A DNA stretch of 64,000 nucleotides from Streptomyces sp. NBRC 110035 (GCF_000829695.1 NZ_BBNN01000017.1:186001-250000); one strand, 5' to 3'; positions 43,496 to 52,976 are shown, numbered from the stretch's first letter. Translations and numbers: made by a program. Notes: generated by a model from the letters alone, not told the origin.

Positions 43496-44005
43496 CTACT
43501 GCAGGCGCAAGCCGCGCGGTTCAATGCTGCCCCACGCGAGTGCCACGCCGAACCACACCTCCTTGCCGATACCGCACTCCCTTCTCCGGGTGCCCCAGTC
43601 CTCCGCCGGAGTCGCCACCCATGAGAGTCCTCGGCCCGACTCGTCGTCCGGGCAAGCGGCAGTCGGCGTCGGCAGCGTGTCGTTGGCGTCTGCCACCGTG
43701 ATGCGGAGACGGGTGTCCGTGAGCTCGCAGCGGGACCGGATCTCACGGCCGGCCGGGACCTTCGCGCGGCGGTAGGCGTTGGTCATCAGCTCGCTCGGGA
43801 GGAGTTCCGCCGTGTCCGTCACGTCTTGTGGCAGCTCCCAGGACGTCACCTGTCCGCGGAGCAGCGCGCGTGCTCTGCCCACGCTTCTCGTGTGACGCGG
43901 CAGACGCCGCTCGATGTCCCTCGGGGGTGGTCCGGCTTCGACGGCAGGAAGCGCTGACCCGACGGATCGGCGTGCTCCACGGATCCGTGATCTACGAGTT
44001 GGCAT
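43496..44005 (-). CDS. ATP-binding anti-sigma-like regulatory protein
   Basis: This 169-residue protein resembles the Streptomyces HATPase_c_2 (RsbW/SpoIIAB-like) family. The N-box is ELLPSELMTNAYRRAK, the nucleotide-binding Asp lies in ITVADANDTLP, and a short G-box reads SGRGLSWV. The first ~30 residues from ATG 44005 are poorly conserved and the start is uncertain. Such proteins often sit with an Xre regulator and a small DUF397 protein in WhiJ/AbaA-like clusters. Here only a broken DUF397 gene is present, on the opposite strand and overlapping the 5' end. No Xre regulator is seen. Confidence 0.8.
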   Translation of the reverse strand: MPTRRSRIRGARRSVGSALPAVEAGPPPRDIERRLPRHTRSVGRARALLRGQVTSWELPQDVTDTAELLPSELMTNAYRRAKVPAGREIRSRCELTDTRLRITVADANDTLPTPTAACPDDESGRGLSWVATPAEDWGTRRRECGIGKEVWFGVALAWGSIEPRGLRLQ

Positions 44006-44239
44006 GGTCCGAGTCCAGTTGCGGCGACGATCAGGGCGGTGCCTGTCCAGAAGCAGTCCTCGGCCGGCGGAAGTCCAGCCACAGTGACAGCGAGGGAAGC
44101 AACTGCGTCGACGTCGCCTTCTGCCCCCGCACCGTCCACGTCCGGGACTCGAAGCTCGGCGCCCGGACTCCCCCCCCGGTTCGCCGCCGCCGGAGGTGTC
44201 TGGACCGCGTTCGTCGCGTACGCCCGTACCGGAGCTTGA
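43987..44239 (+). pseudogene. DUF397 gene, frameshifted in a C8 tract
   Basis: From GTG 43987 the frame encodes two DUF397-type units. The first is decayed (ELAWSESSCGDDQGGAC) and the second is good (RRKSSHSDSEGSNCVDVAF, then TVHVRDSKLGA). At the run of eight C (44170-44177) the family sequence moves to the +1 frame, which ends VWTAFVAYARTGA at TGA 44237, the normal DUF397 C-terminus. One C too many in the run explains this. It is either a real inactivation, a phase-variable tract or a sequencing error. DUF397 proteins partner Xre-type regulators and ATPases in Streptomyces development. Confidence 0.75.
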
Positions 44240-44335
44240 GCTTCCAGGGGCGAAGGGGCGAAGGGGCGAGCCTCGAGGCCGGAGGGCCGGGGCGGTGTCG
44301 GGCGGAGAGCGGGAGTCTCGTTAGGCTCCGGCCTC

Positions 44336-44689
44336 ATGGACGTACTCATCCACTTCTTCGTCGGACTGCACATCATCGGCATCGCGTCGCTGCTCGGCGG
44401 GTTCCTCACCCAGATGAAGGCGATGGGCCAGGGCACCGCCCGCTTCGTCCCCGCGATGCTGCACGGTGCGGTGACGATGCTGGTCACCGGTGTGGTCCTG
44501 GTCGGGCTCAACCAGGCGCAGGACTATTCCGTCGACAACATCAAGATCGGCGTCAAGCTGGCCCTGCTGATCGTGATCCTCGGCCTGGTCTACGTGAAGC
44601 GGGACGACGAGAAGGTGGACAAGGGCCTGTTCGGCCTGGTCGGGCTGTTGACCACGGCGAACGTCTTCATCGCCGTGGTCTGGACCTGA
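44336..44689 (+). CDS. small four-helix membrane protein
   Basis: This 117-residue protein of unknown function has four hydrophobic helices: VLIHFFVGLHIIGIASLLGGFL, VPAMLHGAVTMLVTGVVLVGL, KLALLIVILGLVYV and FGLVGLLTTANVFIAVVW. The third is followed by a charged loop KRDDEKVDKG. A conserved-looking His lies in helix 1 and another in helix 2. TAGGCT at 44322-44327 ends 8 nt before the ATG and suggests a leaderless message. It converges with the NlpC/P60 gene. Proteins of this size and type are common in actinobacteria without assigned roles. Confidence 0.8.
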   Translation: MDVLIHFFVGLHIIGIASLLGGFLTQMKAMGQGTARFVPAMLHGAVTMLVTGVVLVGLNQAQDYSVDNIKIGVKLALLIVILGLVYVKRDDEKVDKGLFGLVGLLTTANVFIAVVWT

Positions 44690-44763
44690 CGGGTCCCCGC
44701 ACAGGGTTACCACGCGGTGACGATGCCGGCCACCGCGCGTACGGCGCCGGAACGCGACCTCGG

Positions 44764-46014
44764 TCAGGCCGGGCGGACCACGCTGTGGATCGACGACTCG
44801 CCGTCGTAGAAGACGGACTCCTCGCGGACGTAGGTGCCGGGCTTCGGGGCGTGGATCATCATGCCGTTGCCGATGTAGATGCCCACGTGGGTGATGTCGT
44901 CGTAGAAGAAGACGAGGTCGCCGGGCTGGGCCTGGGACACCGGGACCGTGGTCCCGGCCTCGACCTGGTCGTAGGTGGTACGGGGCAGGGAGACGCCCGC
45001 GGCCCTCCACGCGCCCTGGGTCAGGCCCGAGCAGTCGTAGGAGCCGGGGCCGGTGGCGCCCCAGACGTAGGGCTTGCCGATCTGCGCGCGGGCGAAGGCG
45101 AGGGCCTTCTCGGCCTTGGCCGCGTACGAGGAGTCCGTCGAGGCGGGCGGCGTGGTCGTCGTGGAGCCGGACGTGCCGGAGGTGCCCGACGTGCCGGAGG
45201 TGCCCGACGCGCCCGAGGTGCCGCTCGCCGCCTCCTGCTGCCGCGCCTCCTCCTCGGCCTTCTGCTGCTCCGCCTGCTGCCGGGCGAGCTCGGCGGCCTT
45301 CTGCTGCTCCGCCTGCTGCCGGGCGAGCTCGGCGGCCTTGCGGGCGGCCTCTTCCTGCTTCTTCTCCTCGATCGCCGCGAGCCGCGCCTTCTCCTCGGCG
45401 GTCAGCTTCGACATCAGCTCACGCGCGGTGCTGAGCTTCTTCTGGACGGTGGCCTTGGCGGTCTTCAGGGCGTCCTGGGACTCGGTGAGCGTCTCGAGGC
45501 TCTCGGTGGCCTCCCTGCGCTTCTCCATCGTCTCGGACTGCTGGGTGACGTAGTCGTCGACCGCTTCCTTCTGGCGGCCGGTCATCCGGTCCAGCAGCTG
45601 GTCCTGGTCGAAGAAGTCCTGCGGGGAGTCCGCGAGCAGGAAGGTCGCCGTGTCGGGGATGCCGGCACCGGTCCGGTACTGGGCGGCGGCGAAGGAACCC
45701 AGTTCCTCCCGCACCTCGTTGAGCGTCTGGGTGCGCTTGGCCACGTCGTCGAGGAGCGTGTCGACGCGCTTGCGCTGCTTCGCGGTCCTCTCCTTGGCCC
45801 CGTTGTACTTCTCGGTCGCCGACTCCGCCTGGCGGTAGAGGTCGCCGACCTTCTTCTCGACCTCCTCCAGGCTCGGCCGGTCGTCGTCCGAGGGGGCGGC
45901 GTCGGCCGTCTGGGGGAGGAGGGCGACGGAGGTGAGGGCCGCCGTGGCGAGAGCGGGGGTCCGTATGCCGGCCACGCGCGTACCCGGGGTGCGCGACTTG
46001 CGGTGCGACGCCAA
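44764..46014 (-). CDS. secreted NlpC/P60 peptidoglycan hydrolase
   Basis: This 416-residue precursor is read from TTG 46014, with GGAAGGAG 9 nt upstream. No better in-frame start fits the signal sequence (about residues 14-38, AGIRTPALATAALTSVALLPQTADA). A long coiled coil (about 45-270) contains a 14-residue duplication (AAELARQQAEQQKA). A Ser/Gly/Thr linker follows, then the C-terminal NlpC/P60 domain with Cys328 (YDCSGLT), His in HVGIYIG and His in IHAPKPG. RipA-like enzymes of this type cleave D-Glu-mDAP bonds, and the coil keeps them inactive until needed. The leader carries a c-di-AMP riboswitch. Confidence 0.93.
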   Translation of the reverse strand: MASHRKSRTPGTRVAGIRTPALATAALTSVALLPQTADAAPSDDDRPSLEEVEKKVGDLYRQAESATEKYNGAKERTAKQRKRVDTLLDDVAKRTQTLNEVREELGSFAAAQYRTGAGIPDTATFLLADSPQDFFDQDQLLDRMTGRQKEAVDDYVTQQSETMEKRREATESLETLTESQDALKTAKATVQKKLSTARELMSKLTAEEKARLAAIEEKKQEEAARKAAELARQQAEQQKAAELARQQAEQQKAEEEARQQEAASGTSGASGTSGTSGTSGTSGSTTTTPPASTDSSYAAKAEKALAFARAQIGKPYVWGATGPGSYDCSGLTQGAWRAAGVSLPRTTYDQVEAGTTVPVSQAQPGDLVFFYDDITHVGIYIGNGMMIHAPKPGTYVREESVFYDGESSIHSVVRPA

Positions 46015-46109
46015 GGGAGGCGACTCCTTCCAACGTTCCGCCGCGGGGGAGCGGCAGGGGCTCCCGGGCCGTGTCGGCCCCGGGGAGGTTCGGGAGGGGT
46101 GCGGGCGGG

Positions 46110-46275
46110 GTGGACCGGAAGGACTGCCCCACGACTGCTCCGGGGAGGGAGCGGCCGGTTCACCCCGGGGTCCCGGTGGGCCCCCGGCTCCGACTGCCGC
46201 GGCGGCAGTGACGGACTCGGCGGAGGCCGCTCGCCCGGCGAGGTTCACCGGTGGGGATCGCGCGGCCCGCCCGAA
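46110..46275 (-). ncRNA. c-di-AMP riboswitch (ydaO-yuaA type)
   Basis: On the minus strand the leader of the NlpC/P60 gene contains the signature blocks of this riboswitch in order. They are GGTGAACC (46249-46242), CGCCGAGTCCGTC, GGAGCCGGGGGCCCA (46191-46177) and GGGGTGAAC (46166-46158), with GC stems between them. A later GTCCTTCC (46124-46117) can pair with GGAAGGAG (46031-46024), which is the ribosome site, giving an obvious on/off link. c-di-AMP riboswitches control cell-wall hydrolase genes in Streptomyces. The boundaries are approximate. Confidence 0.85.
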
Positions 46276-46473
46276 CCGTAGCCAACTCATGTGGCTCGTG
46301 TGAAGGTTGATGGGTGATATGCCCGATACGTTTTCGTGACCTTCTTCGTCACGTCGCACAGGGTGAGGGAGTGCTCCTGAAGGGTGGGCGCGCGTCCGGT
46401 CGCCGGTCGCGCGCCGGCGTCGGCCGCCGGGGAACGGGCCGGAATGCGGGGATGTTCCCGGGGTGGCCACGGG

Positions 46474-46496
46474 TTGTCGGTGGGGCGGCCTAGACT
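46474..46496 (+). promoter_or_regulatory. DNA-damage (RecA-NDp/PafBC-type) promoter of pcrA
   Basis: TTGTCGGTG, exactly 8 nt, then TAGACT: a perfect match to TTGTCRGTG-N8-TANNNT, the RecA-independent DNA-damage promoter recognised through PafBC in mycobacteria. The pcrA ATG is 10 nt downstream. Confidence 0.85.
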
Positions 46497-46505
46497 CGGA
46501 GAGCG

Positions 46506-48989
46506 ATGAGCAGCCTCTTTGACGACAGCTTCCTGGCGGACCTCCAGGGCCGGCGCGGCCCCGTGGAGGAGCCCCCGCCGCCACCCGAGGACGATCACGT
46601 ACCGGAGGAGGTTCCGGACGATCTGTTCGGCGGGAAGTTCGACGTGCCGCCGGACCGGGACACCCATTACCGCGACGGCGCCCCGCGCCCGGTGCTCGAC
46701 CCCGCGGCCCTCCTGGAAGGGCTGAACGACAACCAGCGTGCTGCCGTCGCGCACTCCGGCTCCCCGCTGCTCATCGTGGCCGGCGCCGGCTCCGGCAAGA
46801 CCCGGGTGCTCACCCACCGCATCGCGCACCTGCTGGCCGCGCGGAGCGTGCACCCGGGCCAGATCCTCGCGATCACCTTCACCAACAAGGCCGCCGGCGA
46901 GATGAAGGAGCGCGTCGAGCAGCTCGTCGGCCCGCGCGCGAACGCGATGTGGGTGATGACGTTCCACAGCGCCTGTGTGCGCATCCTGCGCCGCGAGAGC
47001 AAGAGGCTCGGCTTCACGTCGTCGTTCTCCATCTACGACGCCGCCGACTCCAAGCGGCTGATGGCCCTGGTCTGCCGTGACCTGGACCTCGACCCGAAGC
47101 GCTTCCCGCCCAAGTCCTTCACCGCCAGGATCAGCAACCTGAAGAACGAGCTGGTCGACGAGGAGGACTTCGCCGCGCAGGCGGGCGACGGCTTCGAGAA
47201 GACCCTGGCCCAGGCCTACGCGCTCTACCAGTCGCGGCTGCGCGAGGCCAACGCCCTCGACTTCGACGACCTGATCATGACCACGGTCAACCTGCTCCGC
47301 GCCTTCCCGGACGTCGCCGAGCACTACCGCCGCCGTTTCCGGCACGTCCTCGTGGACGAGTACCAGGACACCAACCACGCCCAGTACGCCCTCGTGCGCG
47401 AGCTGGTCGGCACCTCCGGGCACCCCGTCGGCGTACCGGCGGGCGCGGACGACCTGCCGCCCGCCGAGCTGTGCGTGGTGGGCGACGCCGACCAGTCGAT
47501 CTACGCCTTCCGCGGCGCGACGATCCGCAACATCCTCCAGTTCGAGGAGGACTACCCGAGCGCGACGACGATTCTGCTGGAGCAGAACTACCGCTCCACG
47601 CAGACGATCCTGGGCGCCGCCAACGCCGTCATCGAGCGCAACGAGTCCCGCCGCCCCAAGAACCTGTGGACCAACGCGGGCAGCGGTGCGCAGATCACCG
47701 GATACGTCGCCGACACCGAGCACGACGAGGCCCAGTTCGTCTCCGACGAGATAGACCGCCTCACGGACGCGGGCGAGGCCAAGGCCGGTGACGTCGCCGT
47801 CTTCTACCGGACCAACGCCCAGTCCCGTGTTTTCGAAGAGGTCTTCATCCGGGTCGGTCTGCCCTACAAGGTCGTCGGGGGTGTCCGCTTCTACGAGCGC
47901 AAGGAGGTCCGGGACGTCCTGGCCTACCTGCGGGTGCTCGCCAACCCCGAGGACTCGGTGCCGTTGCGCCGCATCCTCAACGTCCCCAAGCGGGGCATCG
48001 GCGACCGCGCGGAGGCGATGATCGACGCACTCTCCCAGCGGGAGAAGATCAGTTTCCCCCAGGCGCTGAAGCGCGTCGACGAGGCGTACGGCATGGCCGC
48101 GCGCTCCACGAACGCGGTGAAGCGGTTCAATACCCTGATGGAGGACCTCCGGACGATCGTCGAATCCGGAGCGGGCCCGGCGACCGTCCTGGAGGCGGTC
48201 CTCGAACGGACGGGTTACCTCGCCGAGTTGCAGGCCTCCACCGACCCGCAGGACGAGACCCGGATCGAGAACCTTCAGGAACTCGCCGCCGTCGCGCTGG
48301 AGTTCGAGCAGGAGCGCGGCGAAGAAGAACAAAGCACGCTGGCCGACTTCCTGGAGCAGGTCGCACTGGTCGCCGACTCCGACCAGATCCCCGACGAGGA
48401 CGAGGACGGCTCCGGCGTCATCACCCTGATGACCCTGCACACCGCCAAGGGTCTGGAGTTCCCGGTCGTCTTCCTGACCGGCATGGAGGACGGCGTCTTC
48501 CCGCACATGCGTGCCCTCGGCGAGACCAAGGAGCTGGAGGAGGAGCGGCGCCTGGCGTACGTCGGCATCACCCGTGCGCGTGAGCGGCTGTATCTCACCC
48601 GGTCCACGCTGCGCAGCGCCTGGGGGCAGCCGTCGTACAACCCGCCTTCCCGGTTCCTGGAGGAGATCCCGGCCACCCACCTGGAGTGGAAGAGGACGGG
48701 TGCGACCGCGCCCGTGTCCTCCGGGCCGGTGTCGGGGGTGGCGGCCTCGCTGTCGTCGTCCCGGTCCCGCTCGTCGGCGTCGGGCGCGTCCGGCTTCGCC
48801 ACGCGACGGGCCGCCGAGAAGCCGGCGGTGTCGCTGGTGGTCGGGGACCGGGTCACGCACGACCAGTTCGGGCTCGGCACCGTCGTCGCGGTGAAGGGCA
48901 CGGGCGGCAACGCCGAGGCGACGATCGACTTCGGGGACACCAAGCCGAAGCGGCTGCTGCTGCGGTACGCGCCGGTCGAGAAGCTGTAA
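46506..48989 (+). CDS. pcrA: ATP-dependent DNA helicase PcrA/UvrD
   Basis: This 827-residue SF1A helicase unwinds DNA 3' to 5' in repair and at blocked forks. A ~70-residue acidic/Pro-rich N-terminus precedes the core. Motifs seen are Q (LNDNQRAAV), Walker A GAGSGKT (93-99), the DEYQDTNHAQY box (from Asp284), VVGDADQSIYAFRGA, LEQNYRST, and VTLMTLHTAKGLEFPVVF-like helicase domain 2 sequence. The C-terminal tudor-like domain (VSLVVGDRVTHDQFGLGTVVAV) is the RNA-polymerase-binding module of PcrA. GGAGAG precedes the ATG. Its promoter matches the DNA-damage consensus, in keeping with a repair role. Confidence 0.97.
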   Translation: MSSLFDDSFLADLQGRRGPVEEPPPPPEDDHVPEEVPDDLFGGKFDVPPDRDTHYRDGAPRPVLDPAALLEGLNDNQRAAVAHSGSPLLIVAGAGSGKTRVLTHRIAHLLAARSVHPGQILAITFTNKAAGEMKERVEQLVGPRANAMWVMTFHSACVRILRRESKRLGFTSSFSIYDAADSKRLMALVCRDLDLDPKRFPPKSFTARISNLKNELVDEEDFAAQAGDGFEKTLAQAYALYQSRLREANALDFDDLIMTTVNLLRAFPDVAEHYRRRFRHVLVDEYQDTNHAQYALVRELVGTSGHPVGVPAGADDLPPAELCVVGDADQSIYAFRGATIRNILQFEEDYPSATTILLEQNYRSTQTILGAANAVIERNESRRPKNLWTNAGSGAQITGYVADTEHDEAQFVSDEIDRLTDAGEAKAGDVAVFYRTNAQSRVFEEVFIRVGLPYKVVGGVRFYERKEVRDVLAYLRVLANPEDSVPLRRILNVPKRGIGDRAEAMIDALSQREKISFPQALKRVDEAYGMAARSTNAVKRFNTLMEDLRTIVESGAGPATVLEAVLERTGYLAELQASTDPQDETRIENLQELAAVALEFEQERGEEEQSTLADFLEQVALVADSDQIPDEDEDGSGVITLMTLHTAKGLEFPVVFLTGMEDGVFPHMRALGETKELEEERRLAYVGITRARERLYLTRSTLRSAWGQPSYNPPSRFLEEIPATHLEWKRTGATAPVSSGPVSGVAASLSSSRSRSSASGASGFATRRAAEKPAVSLVVGDRVTHDQFGLGTVVAVKGTGGNAEATIDFGDTKPKRLLLRYAPVEKL

Positions 48990-49009
48990 CCGGGAGTCCG
49001 GCACATCCG

Positions 49010-49041
49010 GAGCCTTCGCCGCCACGAAGCGGTGAAGGCTC
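49010..49041. terminator. hairpin between pcrA and the M23 gene
   Basis: Arms GAGCCTTCGCCGC (49010-49022) and GCGGTGAAGGCTC (49029-49041) pair with one G-T wobble between the convergent genes. Confidence 0.75.
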
Positions 49042-49116
49042 GCGGGCGAGGGGCGATCGACTTCACGGGGCCCGGCCCGTTTCGTCACAGCCGGTGTCCC
49101 CGACGGCGGGGCGGTT

Positions 49117-50754
49117 CTACGACGGTTCGAGGCCGTGGCTGCGGAACCAGGCCAGCGGGTCGATCGCCGAGCCGCCGGCGGGGCGCACCTCGAAGTGGAG
49201 GTGCGGGCCGGTCGAGTTGCCCGAGTTGCCGGAGAAAGCGATCGGGTCGCCGGCCTTCACCGTGGTGCCGGAGGGGACCTGGTAGCTGGAGAGGTGGCAG
49301 TACCACGTCTCCGTACCGTCCATCGCCGTCACGATCATCATGTTGCCGTAGGCGCTGTTGTACTGGGTGCGGACTGTGCCGTCGGTCGCGGCCATCACCG
49401 TCGCGCCGTATGAGACGGGGAAGTCGATGCCGGTGTGCAGGGACATCCAGTTGATGCCGGACTGGCCGTAGTAGGCGCTGAGGCCGTGCTGCGCGACGGG
49501 GAGCGCGAACTTCGGACGCAGCCGCTCCTGGCGGGCCGCCTCCTCCGCCGCCGCCTTGCGGTCGGCCTCCTGCTGTGCCTTCAGGTCGATGCGTTCCTGG
49601 GTACGGCTCGCCCGGTCGGCGAAGTCGTCCGCCCCGGCGGAAAGGCTCTCGAGCTGGGTGTCGAGCTGGTTGTTGGCCACGGCGGGCTGCACCGGCTGCG
49701 CGTCCGCGGCGGTGGTCCTGGTCTCCTGGCCGCCGCCTTCTTCCGCCAGATCGCCGACCGAGGCCGCCGCGATACCGGCGACACCCATCACGCACGCCGA
49801 GGGCACGGCCACCGTCAGCAGCGCGGAACGCTTCGCGGGCGTACGGCGGCGGGAGCGCGACCCGGCACGCGACGCCGAGCGCGGTGCGGGGACCGGGACC
49901 GACTCCTCCTGGTCGTCGAGCAGGGGGGCCACCGCGGGCAGCTCACCGGTGTCGCCCGACGAGTCCTGCGTGGACCCGTACGGGTCGTCGTGGGCGTTCC
50001 CGGACACGCCCTGCTCGTGCGAGTCCTGCCCGTAGGACTCCTCTTCGTGCGACTCCTGGGCGGAGGTCCGGGAGCCGAAGGCGGAGGGGTCGGGGGCCTG
50101 CGGGTCGGGGTGCTGCTCGAACGTGGCGGTGGCCTGCTGGTCGAAGGGCACGGCCTGGTGTTCGTAGGGGTCCGCGTAGGCGTCCGGGACCGGTGCGGCC
50201 GCGCTGCCGTCGGAGTTCCACTGTGTGGCGTCGTAGGCGCCGGTGTCGAAGGTCTGGGTGCCCCAGTGCCACTGCTGGGTCGGATCGGCGGTGCCCTGGG
50301 CGGCCTGGTCGGGCCGGAGCCATGCGCCGGAGTCCCACTGGCCGCTCGCGTCGTGCGCCGTGGCCTGCTGCGGCACCTCCGGTGCCTGCTGCTGCCCGGT
50401 GGTCCACGCGGTCGTGTCGTAGCCGCCGGTGTCGTAGCCGGCCTGCTGCTGAGCCGCGTAGGCGTCGTGGGGCGCGGTGTCGTGGCCGACGGCGGACCAG
50501 GTCCCGGTGGCATATGCCCCCTGGTCGTGGCCGTTGCCCGGAAGGTCGCCGAAGAGGGGGTCGGCGGCGAAGGCCGCGGTGGCGTGGCCGCCGGTTCCCG
50601 AGCCCGTGGGGTCGAAACCGGTGGCGCCGTAGCCGTCGTACGTGGTGAAGTCGCCGTACTGGGCTTCCGGAGTGCCGTACGACGCGTAGTGCGCCGACGA
50701 GGTGTCGGAAGCCGGGGCCGGGGCCATGGTCCCCGACGGGTGACGGTCGTTCAC
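49117..50754 (-). CDS. membrane-anchored M23 (LytM) peptidase
   Basis: This 545-residue protein is read from GTG 50754. The first ~300 residues are a low-complexity cytoplasmic region rich in Gln, Asp, Gly, Tyr and Ala. A basic stretch (RSRRRTPAKR) and one transmembrane helix (about 311-333) follow, then a coiled segment (DTQLESLSAGADDFADRAS ... AAAEEAARQERLR). The C-terminal LytM domain has HTGIDFP (His440, Asp444) and HLHFEV (His518, His520), the Zn ligands and catalytic His. It should cut peptidoglycan cross-bridges or peptides outside the membrane. The long disordered N-terminus inside the cell is unusual. It converges with pcrA. Confidence 0.92.
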   Translation of the reverse strand: MNDRHPSGTMAPAPASDTSSAHYASYGTPEAQYGDFTTYDGYGATGFDPTGSGTGGHATAAFAADPLFGDLPGNGHDQGAYATGTWSAVGHDTAPHDAYAAQQQAGYDTGGYDTTAWTTGQQQAPEVPQQATAHDASGQWDSGAWLRPDQAAQGTADPTQQWHWGTQTFDTGAYDATQWNSDGSAAAPVPDAYADPYEHQAVPFDQQATATFEQHPDPQAPDPSAFGSRTSAQESHEEESYGQDSHEQGVSGNAHDDPYGSTQDSSGDTGELPAVAPLLDDQEESVPVPAPRSASRAGSRSRRRTPAKRSALLTVAVPSACVMGVAGIAAASVGDLAEEGGGQETRTTAADAQPVQPAVANNQLDTQLESLSAGADDFADRASRTQERIDLKAQQEADRKAAAEEAARQERLRPKFALPVAQHGLSAYYGQSGINWMSLHTGIDFPVSYGATVMAATDGTVRTQYNSAYGNMMIVTAMDGTETWYCHLSSYQVPSGTTVKAGDPIAFSGNSGNSTGPHLHFEVRPAGGSAIDPLAWFRSHGLEPS

Positions 50755-51093
50755 CAACTTCTCTTTCGCCTCGACAACAGGGGCTGCCAGAGCAGTGCGG
50801 CGACTGTACCCGGCGGTACGCGGGCGCGACAATCTTCCGTAGGTTTCACGCGCGCAGGAAACGGGCATTCGGTTGTGTTTTGGCGACGGACAGACGCGGT
50901 CTTGGCCTTGTGTTCGAGATTTGTTCGAAATTCGTCGGGTTCGCGTCGCCAAGTCGGCCGGGCGGGGCAGTTGTTGTTCGGGTGGGTGAACGATGTCGCC
51001 GCAGTTGCCGAGGGGTGGATGATCCGGGCGTGTCGGGCGGGGCGGAAGCCGGGGCCGAGGGCGTTGGGCCGAGGGGCGGGAACCGGGCCGCCG
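50755..51093. other. intergenic region upstream of the M23 gene
   Basis: This 339-bp stretch holds no convincing gene. A direct repeat GTTCGA-N5-GTTCGA (50912-50928) lies in a locally AT-rich part and could mark the M23 promoter. No c-di-AMP riboswitch signature was found here. Confidence 0.5.
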
Positions 51094-51948
51094 TCAGGCT
51101 GTCCGTGCGGCCGTGGACGGTTCTCCCGGGTGTGCCGTGTCCAGTGCCTGCCGTATGCCGCCGGCCACGGCAGGGTGCACGGGCAGGGCGAGGTGGCCGA
51201 CGCCGCTCACCCGCACGTTCTGTGCGAGGAGGTCCCGGTGCTCGATGCGGGCCGCTTCCAGCGGGTCCATGATGTGGTCGAGGTCGCTCCAGAAGGCGAC
51301 GAAGCGCGTGCGGCAGCCGGGTGCGGGGCCGGTGAGTTCCTCGAGCACCGGTGAACCGGGGCGCATCTGGCGCACGATCGGGTGCGCGTTGGCCAGGGGG
51401 GCGACGCGGGTGCCGGAATGCGGGGTGCCGAGCGTGACCAGGGTCCGTACCCGGCTGTCACCGCCCAGACGCTGCACGTAGTACCGCCCGATCAGGCCCC
51501 CGAGGCTGTGCCCCACGACATCGACGCGGCTGCTGCCGGTGCGCTCGCACACTTCCTCTATGTGCCGGCCCAGCAGTTCGGCCGCGACACGGATGTCGCA
51601 CGTGAGCGGAGAGTAGTTGAGCGACTCGATCCGCTGCCTGCCGTGCTGGACGAGGCTGCGGCGCAGCAGGAGGAAGACCGAGCGGTTGTCGATGAATCCG
51701 TGCAGCATTACGACCGGGGGCCGGGCCTTTGTCGGCAGCTTCGCGGTGCCGTCCGGTGCGGAGGGCTCAAGGGACGCCTCCCGGCGCTCCTGCACCATGC
51801 CGGCGGGATAGAGGAGGGCGTGGCCCGCGAGGATCGCGAGTTCCAGGGCGGTGGCTTTCAGCAGGGCGGTGGAGGGGATCACCGGCCTGTTCGGCACCAT
51901 GCGCCGGCAGAGCGGCAGAAAGGGAAGCGCTGCCTCCGTGACCTTCAT
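51094..51948 (-). CDS. alpha/beta-hydrolase, triacylglycerol lipase family
   Basis: This 284-residue protein starts at ATG 51948 with a strong AGGAGGT site. A hydrophobic N-terminal segment (STALLKATALELAILAGHALLYPAG) may anchor or export it. The lipase fold has the oxyanion segment VVMLHGFIDNRSVF, nucleophile Ser148 in GHSLGG, LVTLGTPHSGT, and late Asp and His residues (FWSDLDHIMDP, VSGVGHLALP) that complete the triad. Similar Streptomyces lipases act on short esters or triacylglycerols; the substrate is unknown. It is separated from icmB by 457 nt and points away from it. Confidence 0.9.
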   Translation of the reverse strand: MKVTEAALPFLPLCRRMVPNRPVIPSTALLKATALELAILAGHALLYPAGMVQERREASLEPSAPDGTAKLPTKARPPVVMLHGFIDNRSVFLLLRRSLVQHGRQRIESLNYSPLTCDIRVAAELLGRHIEEVCERTGSSRVDVVGHSLGGLIGRYYVQRLGGDSRVRTLVTLGTPHSGTRVAPLANAHPIVRQMRPGSPVLEELTGPAPGCRTRFVAFWSDLDHIMDPLEAARIEHRDLLAQNVRVSGVGHLALPVHPAVAGGIRQALDTAHPGEPSTAARTA

Positions 51949-52405
51949 GGCCGACCTCCTGTCGGCACGCGGAAGGACAGCCCTGTCCCCCGTGTGCCCT
52001 CATGGGGAGTCGCGACGAACGCGGTCGGCGCCACGCGCGGCAGGCGCTTGGTGCGGCCGTGGTGTACGGCGGCCTCGTCGTGAATCCCTTATGCGCATGT
52101 TCCCACTGATGCCCGTGTGATGCATGGGCAGGATGTCGAGTTCCCGAAGCCCGGAACGGTGCGCGGCGAACGTGTCCCTCTGTGTGATTTCCCCCTCGGT
52201 CCCCACCGCGAAACCGCCGGTTGCGGGATGCTGGCGATAACGTTCGTTCACTTCCCCGGCCGGTCCGGGCGGGGTGTCCGTACCGCGGTGGTGCAGCCGG
52301 TGCAGTGGGCGGCGGAGTGTGCGGCACCCGTGACGGGTACGGGGACGACTGATGTGTGCGGTATCTATCGGTACGGATGGATGTAGTCGCTTCATGGAGG
52401 CAGTG
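51949..52405. other. divergent intergenic region, lipase/icmB
   Basis: This 457-bp region separates two divergent genes. No frame is convincing. The GGAGG site of icmB is at 52396-52400. Confidence 0.5.
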
Positions 52406-52822
<417 letters not shown>

Positions 52823-52976
52823 CACCTGCCCCGGGCCCGACCGGCGGGCCGCTCGCCCCGCCCGTGCGGTGCGGTGTCGCACCGGGGCGGCAGGATCGTG
52901 CGGTCGTGCGTGCCGGAGGGGTTTCGGCGTGCGGCCGACCGGCGGGCCGGTCGGCCGTGGCGGGTGCGGGTGTGTG

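Noticed and set aside
50912-50928. GTTCGA repeats upstream of the M23 gene, considered as a LexA/SOS box
   Set aside because: The two copies are direct repeats; an SOS box needs an inverted GAAC/GTTC arrangement.
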